14,613 nucleotides of DNA from Bacteroidota bacterium (GTDB taxonomy: Bacteria > Bacteroidota > Bacteroidia > Flavobacteriales > Schleiferiaceae), in NCBI GenBank assembly GCA_005786915.1, contig SYCM01000111.1:1-14613 (forward strand). Direction: 5' to 3'. Under the pieces are notes generated by a model. It ran no database searches and was not told where the DNA came from. It worked only from the letters and a program-made list of their open reading frames with translations. A program made the position numbers and the translations under genes. Below, one piece after another: positions 7,073 to 13,092 of the stretch. Each line of letters starts with the position of its first letter. Position 1 is the first letter of the stretch.

Positions 7073-7789
7073 GCCTCTATGCGCTTCGTACAGCAGCATG
7101 GCCGCGGCCGCAGCCACGTTCAGGCTTTCGGTGCGGCTCTGGGCCGATCGCGCGATGGTGGCCACCGAGCTCGCGGCGTCGAGCCAGGCATGCGAAGGCC
7201 CTTGACCCTCGTTGGACACCACTAGGGCGATGTTGGGCGACCAATTGATTTGGCTGGGCAGGGTGCCGGCGAGGTCGGCGACCACGATGGGACGGCCTTC
7301 AGACTGAAGCAGGGAAATGGCCTCGGACTCGGTGGCGTAGCGCACCGGAACGCGGGCGAGCGAGCCCATGCTGGCTTGCACCGTTTTGGGGTTCCCGAAG
7401 TCTACGGTGCCCGTCGTGTGCAGCACGTAGGCGACGCCAAACCAATCGGCCATACGCAGCAGGGTTCCGGCATTCCCGGGGTCCTGCACGCGGTCGAGCA
7501 CCAGCACCTTGCCTTCGGGGCGCGGATCGAGGTCCGCCCAGGCAAACACGGCGAGGGCGTCGGGGGGCGTGTCGAGCGACGACACTTCGCGCAGGTCGCG
7601 GGCCGTCACGCTCAGGCAGTCGGGCCCGAGCGAATCGCCGGTGGTGGCGAGGAGGAGCGGACGCCATCCGCTCGACAAAAATTCGGCAATGGCCTTGCGG
7701 CCTTCCACCAGCAGGGCTCCGTGCTTTTCACGGCCTTTGCGGTGCTGCAGCTCTCGGAGCCATTTGCGTTCGTTGTGGGTCCAGGGCAT
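7067..7789 (-). CDS. TrmH/SpoU family (SPOUT) RNA 2'-O-methyltransferase
   Basis: A knotted SPOUT-fold enzyme that 2'-O-methylates ribose in rRNA or tRNA from SAM; the RNA target cannot be told from sequence. The protein has 240 residues. The N-terminal ~85 residues form a substrate-binding domain beginning NERKWLRELQHRKGREKHGALLVEGRK, like the L30e-like domain of RlmB-type enzymes (a family inference). The catalytic domain has motif 1 LDRVQDPGNAGTLLRMADWFG (N106, R112), motif 2 NEGQG (193-197) and motif 3 ending TESLNVAAAAAMLLYE (N224). Motif 3 is unusual: the commonly seen IP..G lead-in is replaced by IARSAQSR. It stands alone on the minus strand, convergent with porT and divergent from rpe, with its own candidate promoter. 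The symbol is left blank because rlmB, trmH and related names cannot be separated here. Confidence 0.92.
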   Translation of the reverse strand: MPWTHNERKWLRELQHRKGREKHGALLVEGRKAIAEFLSSGWRPLLLATTGDSLGPDCLSVTARDLREVSSLDTPPDALAVFAWADLDPRPEGKVLVLDRVQDPGNAGTLLRMADWFGVAYVLHTTGTVDFGNPKTVQASMGSLARVPVRYATESEAISLLQSEGRPIVVADLAGTLPSQINWSPNIALVVSNEGQGPSHAWLDAASSVATIARSAQSRTESLNVAAAAAMLLYEAHRGS

Positions 7790-7796
7790 AAGACCC

Positions 7797-7804
7797 CGAA
7801 GGTA
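7797..7804 (-). promoter_or_regulatory. Candidate -7 promoter element for the SPOUT methyltransferase
   Basis: Read on the minus strand this is TACCTTCG, one mismatch from TAnnTTTG, ending 7 nt before the ATG at 7789. It forms one arm of an inverted repeat with the rpe -7 box (7810-7817), the arms being separated by 5 bp. Use of this box would give an mRNA with almost no leader. Confidence 0.5.
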
Positions 7805-7809
7805 CGCAC

Positions 7810-7817
7810 TACCTTTG
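7810..7817 (+). promoter_or_regulatory. Bacteroidota -7 promoter element for rpe-tamL
   Basis: TACCTTTG is an exact match to TAnnTTTG and ends 5 nt before the rpe ATG at 7823, the same spacing as at aspC. The predicted transcription start falls on or next to the start codon, so the rpe transcript should be leaderless. No convincing -33 element is visible in the preceding 30 bp. It shares the short divergent gap with the methyltransferase promoter. Confidence 0.65.
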
Positions 7818-7822
7818 GGCCT

Positions 7823-8464
7823 ATGATTGCTCCCTCTATCCTGTCGGCCGATTTCGCCAACCTCGAGCGCGACGTGCGCATGCTCAATGCTTCAGACGCA
7901 GCGTGGATTCACGTCGACATTATGGACGGAGTTTTTGTGCCCAACCTCAGCTTTGGACTGCCGGTGACCGAGGCCATCAAGCGCCACGCGACCAAGCCCT
8001 TGGACGTGCACCTCATGATCGTGCAGCCCGAGCGCTACCTCGAGGACTTTAAAAAAGCAGGGGCCGACGTGCTCACCGTGCACTACGAGGCCAGCACGCA
8101 CCTGCACCGCAGCCTGCAGCAGATTCGCGCCCTGGGCATGAAGGCGGGTGTCGCACTGAATCCGCACACGCCCGTCGACCTTTTGGCGGACGTGCTCGGC
8201 GACCTCGACCTGGTGTGCTTGATGAGCGTCAATCCGGGCTTTGGCGGACAAGCGTTCATTCCGCAAACGTTTAAAAAGGTAGAACGCCTGCGCCGCCTCT
8301 TGGACGACGCCGGCAGTTCCGCGCTGATTGAAATCGACGGCGGAGTGGGTCCGCAGAACGCGGCCGACCTCAAAAAGGCGGGCGCCACCGTGCTGGTCGC
8401 GGGCAACGCCGTGTTCAAGGCGAGCGACCCTCTTGCGACCATCCGCCAACTCAATGAGGCCTAG
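7823..8464 (+). CDS. rpe: Ribulose-phosphate 3-epimerase
   Basis: This enzyme interconverts D-ribulose 5-phosphate and D-xylulose 5-phosphate in the non-oxidative pentose phosphate pathway. It is a cytosolic TIM-barrel metalloenzyme of 213 residues, a normal length. Signatures are APSILSADFANL at the start, WIHVDIMDGVFVPNLSFG (metal ligands H30 and D32, catalytic D35), DVHLMI (H63), VNPGFGGQAF (phosphate loop), and IEIDGGV with D172 as the second catalytic/metal Asp, then VAGNAVF. The usual Ser in AGSAVF is Asn here, a mild change. I chose ATG 7823 because it starts the canonical IAPSILSAD; the frame runs upstream as far as 7250, but only as a shadow of the opposing gene. The end overlaps the start of tamL by 11 bp, so the two are surely co-transcribed. 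Confidence 0.97.
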   Translation: MIAPSILSADFANLERDVRMLNASDAAWIHVDIMDGVFVPNLSFGLPVTEAIKRHATKPLDVHLMIVQPERYLEDFKKAGADVLTVHYEASTHLHRSLQQIRALGMKAGVALNPHTPVDLLADVLGDLDLVCLMSVNPGFGGQAFIPQTFKKVERLRRLLDDAGSSALIEIDGGVGPQNAADLKKAGATVLVAGNAVFKASDPLATIRQLNEA

Positions 8465-10640
8465 CGCAGCATTCTTCCTTCTGGCGGCCGCCCTGTCCGC
8501 GTGCAACCCCCAGCGTTGGCTTCCCGAGGGGCAAACGTGGATTCGCCGCATCGAGCTCACCGAAAACGGCCAGGTTCGGACCGAAGACAAGTACCTTGAA
8601 CTGATCCAGCTGCAGACCAACACTTCGGTGCTGGGCAGCTACCCCTACGTGGCTCTTTACCAGCGCGGAGCCCGCAAGCCCGACACCCGGCGCGGACGCT
8701 GGCTTCAAAAAATTGGAGAGGCTCCGGCACTCCTCGACACCGCCCTGGCGGCCGAAACCGTGGAGCAGCTCGAGCGCAAACTCCGCCAGGAAGGCTACTT
8801 TTTTGCCAGAGTCCACTACGAGCTGACCGCCGGAGCGCGCGGCGCCCAACTTCGGTTCCGAATGGAACGTGGCCAGCCCACGCGCCTGGGCAGCATACGC
8901 CCCGAAATCTACTCGCCCTACGTCGAAGACCAGCTGCGCATGATTCAATTGGGCAGCCTCCTGGTGCCGGGAATGCGTCTATCGCGCGACATGCTCGAGT
9001 CGGAACGCAAACGGGTCGCCGACTACTTGAAGGAACACGGTTTTTTTACCCTGGGCCCCGACGCCATTGGCTTTGACCTCGACACCCTCGGCCATCCCTA
9101 CCGTGCCGACGGAGTGTGGGTGGTGCAAAACTGGATTCGCGACGGCGAATTTGGTCCGCAAGAAGAACCGCACCGCCCCTGGTACATCGGGCAAGTGCGC
9201 TTGGCCGACTCGCTGAACTACGGCTTGAACGAACAGGGAATCCGCCGGCTTCACCTGCTTAAAAAGGGCGAGCTTTACCGCGCCTCGGCGGTCGCCCAAA
9301 GCCAGGAGTGGCTGCGCCGGCTCGACGCCTTTCAAAACCAGCAATGGCGGCTGAGTCCGCGCGGAGACAGCCTCGACGCCGAACTGGTGCTGCAGCCCGC
9401 CCCGCGCGTGGGCGTACTTTGGGAGGCTGAGGGCACCAACACTTCAGGCATTTATGGCGTGCAAACGGCCTTTGAGGTGCGCGACCGCAACCCTTTGGGC
9501 GGACTCGAGGCCCTCAGCGGCAAGCTTGCGGGCGGACTCGGCGTCGCGATCGGCGACACCAGCCAGCTGTTTCGCACCTACTTCTACGAGCTCGGCCTTG
9601 CCCTTGAGGTGCCTGATTTGCTGGGGCTTCCGAACGTCAAGCGCAACCAAGCGCGGAGCAGCGCCAACGTCAGCTTGGCCCGACAGTACCGCCGCGAGTT
9701 TGACCGCTTGGCCCTCAGCGGCGAACTGCTCTATCACTGGGAAGGGAAAAAGGCCACCACCTGGGACGTCAAGCCGCTCTTTGCCAGCTACATTGGGCTG
9801 CGCGGAATCGACTCGAGCTTCTATGCCGCCTTGGCCAGCAAATCGGGCTTTCAAAACGTGTTCATCGTCGGCCCCCGCCTCAACGTCAAGCGGCCCTCGG
9901 TCAGCGAAGGGCGCTGGTCGCGCCGCAGCGAATGGTCCTTTGAAACCTCGGGCATCCTCACTGACTTGGGATTCCGGGCGGTGCGCGGGGCCCAGGCCGA
10001 CCCCTACACCGTGGCGGGCGTTCCTTTTGCGCACTACGTGCGGGCAGAAGCCGACTACCGCTGGCGGTTCCGCGGGCGGCAGCGCCGCGAAGGGGCCGTT
10101 CGCTTGCAGGGCGGATACCTTCACGCCCTCTCCAACAGCCCGGGGCTTCCGCCCTTTGAGCGCGCCTTCTACGCCGGCGGTTCCAACGACCTGCGCTCGT
10201 GGATCAACTTTCGCATCGGACCGGGCGCCCTGCCCAAAGCCGTGTTCGACACCGCCGGATTCTTGGGATCGGGCAGCGTGAAGCTGTTGGCCCAGGCTGA
10301 ATGGCGCTTTCCCATCTTGGGTTCGACCTTTGGCGCCCTCTTTGCCGACGCCGGAAACGTGTGGCTCACCTCGGCCAACGCCAAGTCGGCCCAATGGGGC
10401 CTGATGAACGACCCCGAACTCCGCAAGGCCGTCAGCTTCAACCCCCTGAACGTGCCCCGCCAGACCGCCCTGGGCTTGGGATTCGGACTGCGCTACGACT
10501 TTGAGTTCTTCATTGCCCGCGCCGACTTGGGCCTGCAGGTCTACGACCCGCGGCGAACGGCGACCGGCGACGCGTGGTGGCGGCCGGTGGGCGGACTCCG
10601 TCGCAGCGCCCTTCAGGTCGCCATTGGCCTTCCGTTTTAA
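8454..10640 (+). CDS. tamL: TamL-type lipoprotein, BamA/TamA (Omp85) family outer-membrane assembly factor
   Basis: An outer-membrane Omp85 protein thought to help insert or transport envelope components. TamL is the Bacteroidota lipoprotein version of TamA. The protein has 728 residues. It begins with a lipoprotein signal, MRPSAAFFLLAAALSAC, with the acylated Cys at 17 (lipobox LSAC), then CNPQRWLPEG, the usual post-lipobox start of this family. Residues ~25-370 are POTRA-like (IRRIELTENG; VEQLERKLRQEGYFFARV; ADYLKEHGFF). The C-terminal ~360 residues form the beta-barrel, with PNVKRNQARSSANVSLARQYR, the lid-loop-like GGSNDLRSW (575-583), FADAGNVW (630-637) and a terminal LQVAIGLPF ending in Phe, as expected for a barrel. 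The ATG overlaps the rpe stop and gives a perfect lipoprotein signal, so it is preferred to upstream starts. TamB is not in the window. An intrinsic terminator follows. Confidence 0.9.
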   Translation: MRPSAAFFLLAAALSACNPQRWLPEGQTWIRRIELTENGQVRTEDKYLELIQLQTNTSVLGSYPYVALYQRGARKPDTRRGRWLQKIGEAPALLDTALAAETVEQLERKLRQEGYFFARVHYELTAGARGAQLRFRMERGQPTRLGSIRPEIYSPYVEDQLRMIQLGSLLVPGMRLSRDMLESERKRVADYLKEHGFFTLGPDAIGFDLDTLGHPYRADGVWVVQNWIRDGEFGPQEEPHRPWYIGQVRLADSLNYGLNEQGIRRLHLLKKGELYRASAVAQSQEWLRRLDAFQNQQWRLSPRGDSLDAELVLQPAPRVGVLWEAEGTNTSGIYGVQTAFEVRDRNPLGGLEALSGKLAGGLGVAIGDTSQLFRTYFYELGLALEVPDLLGLPNVKRNQARSSANVSLARQYRREFDRLALSGELLYHWEGKKATTWDVKPLFASYIGLRGIDSSFYAALASKSGFQNVFIVGPRLNVKRPSVSEGRWSRRSEWSFETSGILTDLGFRAVRGAQADPYTVAGVPFAHYVRAEADYRWRFRGRQRREGAVRLQGGYLHALSNSPGLPPFERAFYAGGSNDLRSWINFRIGPGALPKAVFDTAGFLGSGSVKLLAQAEWRFPILGSTFGALFADAGNVWLTSANAKSAQWGLMNDPELRKAVSFNPLNVPRQTALGLGFGLRYDFEFFIARADLGLQVYDPRRTATGDAWWRPVGGLRRSALQVAIGLPF

Positions 10641-10673
10641 GCGTTTAGGAGCCGCATTCTGTGGGAAACTTCC

Positions 10674-10704
10674 CGGCCTCAACCTGGGCAGGGCCGATTT
10701 TTTT
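10674..10704 (+). terminator. Intrinsic terminator after tamL
   Basis: A 5-bp GC stem, CGGCC (10674-10678) with GGCCG (10692-10696), closes a 13-nt loop and is followed by one A and seven consecutive Ts (10698-10704). A second small hairpin (GGGAA/TTCCC at 10663-10674) lies just upstream. It sits 34 bp after the tamL stop and separates it from the fbaB promoter, which begins 4 bp after the T-tract. Confidence 0.6.
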
Positions 10705-10707
10705 CGC

Positions 10708-10715
10708 TAGGTTTG
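10708..10715 (+). promoter_or_regulatory. Bacteroidota -7 promoter element for fbaB-accD
   Basis: TAGGTTTG matches TAnnTTTG exactly, 27 nt before the chosen fbaB ATG, which would leave a leader of about 20 nt. The T-rich end of the tamL terminator occupies the space just upstream. No clear -33 TTTG is visible. No Shine-Dalgarno precedes the ATG. Confidence 0.6.
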
Positions 10716-10742
10716 CAGCTCATTCAACTAAAGCGTTTCCCC

Positions 10743-11801
10743 ATGGCAACCGATCGTATCGTCAGCCTGCTCGGCGACCAAGCCGACTACCTCCTGAAGC
10801 ACCAGTGCACTAAAGTCCGCAAAGAAGACCTGCACCTCCCCTCGCCGCACTTCGTTGACGACTACTTCATTGCCAGCAACCGCAACAACCCCACGCTGCG
10901 CGCGCTTCAAACGCTGTACGGAACAGGTCGCCTCGGCCAATCAGGCTACCTCAGCATCCTCCCCGTAGACCAAGGCGTGGAGCACAGCGCCGGCGCCAGC
11001 TTCGCCCCCAACCCGATCTACTTTGACCCCGAGAACATCGTCAAACTCGCCATCGAATCCGAGTGCAATGCGGTGGCCTCGACGTTTGGCGGACTCGCCA
11101 TACTCAGCCGCAAGTACGCCCACAAGATTCCGTTCATGGTGAAAATCAACCACAACGAATTCTTGTCGATGCCCAACCAGTACGACCAGACGATGTACGG
11201 CAGCGTCGAAGACGCGTGGAACATGGGCGCCGTGGCCATCGGGGCTACCGTGTACTTTGGGGCCGAAGAATCGCGCCGCCAGCTGCTCGAAGTCGCCGAA
11301 GCCTTTGAGCGCGCCCGCGAACTGGGCATGGCCACGGTACTGTGGACCTACACCCGCAACAGCGGATTCAAGCAAGACGGCGTCGACTACCACACCTCAG
11401 CGGACCTCACGGGCCAGGCCATTCACTTGGGCGTGACCATTCAGGCCGACATCATCAAGCAGAAGCTTCCGACCAACAACGGCGGCTACAACGCGACTAA
11501 GCACGGCAAAACCCACCCCAAGGTCTACACCGACCTCAGCAGCGACCACCCCATTGACCTGACCCGCTACCAAGTGCTCAACAGCTACGCCGGCCGCGTC
11601 GGCGTGATCAACTCGGGCGGCGAATCCAAGGGCGCCAGCGACCTCAGCGAGGCCGTAGCCACGGCGGTAATCAACAAGCGCGCGGGCGGACAAGGCCTCA
11701 TATTGGGCCGCAAGGCGTTCCAGCGTCCGATGAACGAGGGCATCGACCTCCTCCGCACGATTCAAGACGTGTACCTGGACTCGTCGATCACCATCGCTTA
11801 A
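10743..11801 (+). CDS. fbaB: Class I fructose-bisphosphate aldolase (FbaB/DhnA type)
   Basis: This enzyme cleaves fructose 1,6-bisphosphate to dihydroxyacetone phosphate and glyceraldehyde 3-phosphate through a lysine Schiff base, and acts in the reverse direction in gluconeogenesis. The protein has 352 residues, matching the bacterial FbaB type (about 350) rather than class II zinc aldolases. Visible landmarks are YLSILPVDQGVEHSAGASF near residue 70, MVKINHNEFL, AVAIGATVYFGAEESRRQ, TVLWTYTRNSGFK, and the active-site region IQADIIKQKLPTNNGGY, where K239 is the probable Schiff-base lysine; then VINSGGESKGASDL and GLILGRKAFQRP (phosphate-binding Gly/Arg). The frame extends to a TTG at 10713, but ATG 10743 gives the expected N-terminus and lies downstream of the -7 box. 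accD follows after 11 nt, so the two are probably co-transcribed. Confidence 0.95.
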   Translation: MATDRIVSLLGDQADYLLKHQCTKVRKEDLHLPSPHFVDDYFIASNRNNPTLRALQTLYGTGRLGQSGYLSILPVDQGVEHSAGASFAPNPIYFDPENIVKLAIESECNAVASTFGGLAILSRKYAHKIPFMVKINHNEFLSMPNQYDQTMYGSVEDAWNMGAVAIGATVYFGAEESRRQLLEVAEAFERARELGMATVLWTYTRNSGFKQDGVDYHTSADLTGQAIHLGVTIQADIIKQKLPTNNGGYNATKHGKTHPKVYTDLSSDHPIDLTRYQVLNSYAGRVGVINSGGESKGASDLSEAVATAVINKRAGGQGLILGRKAFQRPMNEGIDLLRTIQDVYLDSSITIA

Positions 11802-11812
11802 GTTTTCGCCTC

Positions 11813-12679
11813 ATGTCTGAATGGTTCCACCGCAAAGGCGAGTCGATTACGACGCCGACCGAAGAAAAAAAAGATAGCCCCGACGGCCTTTGGCACCTCT
11901 GCCCCAAGTGCAAGGTGATGGTTGACAACGAGGAGCATCAAGCCAAGCTTTGGGTCTGCGGCAACTGCGGGCACCACAACGGCATTGACGCCGCTGAGTA
12001 CTTCAGCTTTCTCTTTGACGAAGGCCAGTACACTGAGCTCGACGCCAACTTGATTTCAGCGGACCCGCTGAAGTTTGTCGACACCAAGGCATACCGCGAC
12101 CGCCTCAAGGCGACCCGCGCCAAGACCGGCTTGACGGACGCCCTCACGAGCGGAACCGGCAATCTCGACGGCATGCCCGTGACCATTGCGGCCATGAACT
12201 TCAAGTTCATTGGCGGATCCATGGGATCGGTGGTGGGCGAGAAAATTGCCCGGGCCATCGACCACGCCCGGCTGAACAAGCAGCCCTTCATCATGATCAG
12301 CAAGTCGGGCGGCGCCCGCATGATGGAGGCCGCGTTCTCGCTCATGCAGATGGCCAAGACCTCGGCCAAGCTGGCCCAGCTCGACGACGCGGGGCTTCCC
12401 TACGTTTCGGTGCTGACCGACCCCACCACCGGGGGCGTGACGGCGTCGTTTGCCATGCTGGGCGACGTCCACATCGCCGAACCGGGAGCGCTGATTGGCT
12501 TTGCCGGTCCGCGCGTGGTCAAAGAGACCATTGGCAAAGACCTTCCCGAGGGATTCCAAACATCCGAATTCCTGTTGGAACACGGCTTTGTCGACCAGAT
12601 TGCCGAGCGTTCCCAGCTCAAAGGCACCCTGGCCGCTTGGCTCCGCGCGGTGCGCAACGAGGCGCCGGCCCAGGCCTAG
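11813..12679 (+). CDS. accD: Acetyl-CoA carboxylase carboxyltransferase subunit beta
   Basis: AccD, with AccA, transfers carboxyl from carboxybiotin to acetyl-CoA to make malonyl-CoA, the first step of fatty-acid synthesis, in the cytosol. The protein has 288 residues, a normal length. The N-terminal zinc ribbon has C30-P-K-C33 and C49-G-N-C52. The crotonase-like carboxyltransferase domain follows, with AAMNFKFIGGSMGSVVGEKI, MISKSGGARMMEAAFSLMQMAKT, LTDPTTGGVTASFAMLGD and ALIGFAGPRVVKETIGKDLPEGFQ, then FLLEHGFVDQI. It starts 11 nt after the fbaB stop with no obvious promoter or Shine-Dalgarno. AccA is not in the window. The zinc ribbon of AccD homologues can bind mRNA, so autoregulation is possible but nothing here shows it. 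Confidence 0.97.
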   Translation: MSEWFHRKGESITTPTEEKKDSPDGLWHLCPKCKVMVDNEEHQAKLWVCGNCGHHNGIDAAEYFSFLFDEGQYTELDANLISADPLKFVDTKAYRDRLKATRAKTGLTDALTSGTGNLDGMPVTIAAMNFKFIGGSMGSVVGEKIARAIDHARLNKQPFIMISKSGGARMMEAAFSLMQMAKTSAKLAQLDDAGLPYVSVLTDPTTGGVTASFAMLGDVHIAEPGALIGFAGPRVVKETIGKDLPEGFQTSEFLLEHGFVDQIAERSQLKGTLAAWLRAVRNEAPAQA

Positions 12680-12703
12680 CGTCGGGCGCGTCGGTATTTT
12701 TAG

Positions 12704-12711
12704 TATCTTTG
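12704..12711 (+). promoter_or_regulatory. Bacteroidota -7 promoter element for rpsO
   Basis: TATCTTTG matches TAnnTTTG exactly and is the strongest box in the window, preceded by an AT-rich stretch. It lies 55 nt before the rpsO ATG, leaving a leader of about 50 nt. A good -33 TTTG is not apparent; the region 20 bp upstream is GC-rich. Confidence 0.75.
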
Positions 12712-12714
12712 CAG

Positions 12715-12766
12715 TCCTCGAACGTCGAGGAACATTACAGCACAAACATCGAAAATCGATTAAGGC
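12715..12766 (+). promoter_or_regulatory. Structured 5' leader of rpsO, candidate S15 autoregulatory site
   Basis: The predicted leader contains two small hairpins. TCCTCG/CGAGGA (12715-12720 with 12726-12731) has loop AACGT. ATCGA/TCGAT (12748-12752 with 12756-12760) has loop AAA and ends 6 nt before the ATG. The sequence AAGG just before the start is the only Shine-Dalgarno-like motif near it. In several other bacteria S15 represses its own mRNA by binding structures in this position. Regulation here is inferred from position and structure only. Confidence 0.4.
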
Positions 12767-13036
12767 ATGTACCTAAATTCTGAAAAGAAGCGCGAAATCT
12801 TCGCCACGCACGGCAAATCTGCTGAAGATACCGGAACGGCTGAAGGCCAAATCGCACTGTTTACCTATCGTATCAACCACCTTACGGAGCACTTGAAGAA
12901 GAACCGTAAGGATTTCAACACTGAGCGTTCCCTGGTTCGCTTGGTCGGCAAGCGCCGTAGCCTTCTGGACTACTTGCATAGCACTGAGATTAACCGCTAC
13001 CGTGCGATTGTCGAAAAACTCGGCCTCCGTAAGTAA
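12767..13036 (+). CDS. rpsO: 30S ribosomal protein S15
   Basis: A primary 16S rRNA-binding protein that organises the central domain of the 30S subunit and contributes to the inter-subunit bridge with 23S rRNA. The protein has 89 residues, exactly the usual size. Characteristic stretches are DTGTAEGQIALFTYRINHLTEHLK, where the conserved GT.E.QI contacts the 16S three-way junction, then HLKKNRKDFNTERSLVRLVGKRRSLLDYL and the C-terminal YRAIVEKLGLRK. Arg codons are CGT in 6 of 10 cases, whereas neighbouring genes mostly use CGC; this fits high expression. It has its own exact -7 promoter, a leader of about 50 nt, and is followed by two hairpins before pnp, a classic rpsO-pnp arrangement. Confidence 0.98.
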   Translation: MYLNSEKKREIFATHGKSAEDTGTAEGQIALFTYRINHLTEHLKKNRKDFNTERSLVRLVGKRRSLLDYLHSTEINRYRAIVEKLGLRK

Positions 13037-13038
13037 GG

Positions 13039-13052
13039 TCGTTTTCGAACGA
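13039..13052 (+). other. UUCG-loop hairpin just after rpsO
   Basis: TCGTT (13039-13043) pairs perfectly with AACGA (13048-13052) around a TTCG loop, 2 nt after the rpsO stop, followed by TTTA. The 5-bp stem is short and closed by U-A rather than the extra-stable C-G. It may stabilise the rpsO mRNA 3' end or act with the next hairpin as a terminator or processing site. Confidence 0.45.
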
Positions 13053-13059
13053 TTTATAC

Positions 13060-13092
13060 GCAAAGGCAATCCCCAAAAGGGTTGCCTTTTGC
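13060..13092 (+). terminator. Terminator-like hairpin between rpsO and pnp
   Basis: AAAGGCAA (13062-13069) pairs with TTGCCTTT (13082-13089). A further CCC/GGG pairing sits inside it, past a bulged T, closing a CAAAA loop, and outer GC pairs extend the stem beyond a second bulge. In total about 13 base pairs. The only T-run (TTTT, 13087-13090) is largely within the stem, so termination is probably partial; an RNA-processing or attenuation role between rpsO and pnp is equally plausible. Confidence 0.55.

Noticed and set aside
8328..8453. In-frame N-terminal extension of tamL inside rpe
   Set aside because: The ATG at 8454 starts a clean lipoprotein signal with lipobox LSAC; the upstream residues would bury that signal.
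9444..10682. Long minus-strand open frame (412 codons) opposite the tamL barrel region
   Set aside because: It is a composition shadow. The plus strand carries the lipobox, GGSNDLRSW, FADAGNVW and a barrel C-terminus; the antisense product resembles no family.
10713..10742. TTG start for the aldolase at 10713
   Set aside because: It falls within the -7 promoter box, so it would not be in the mRNA; ATG 10743 gives the family-typical length.
12679..12701. GCGTCGG direct repeat followed by five Ts after accD, as a possible terminator
   Set aside because: The repeats are direct, not inverted, so they do not form a stem; the T-run is better explained as the AT-rich part of the rpsO promoter.
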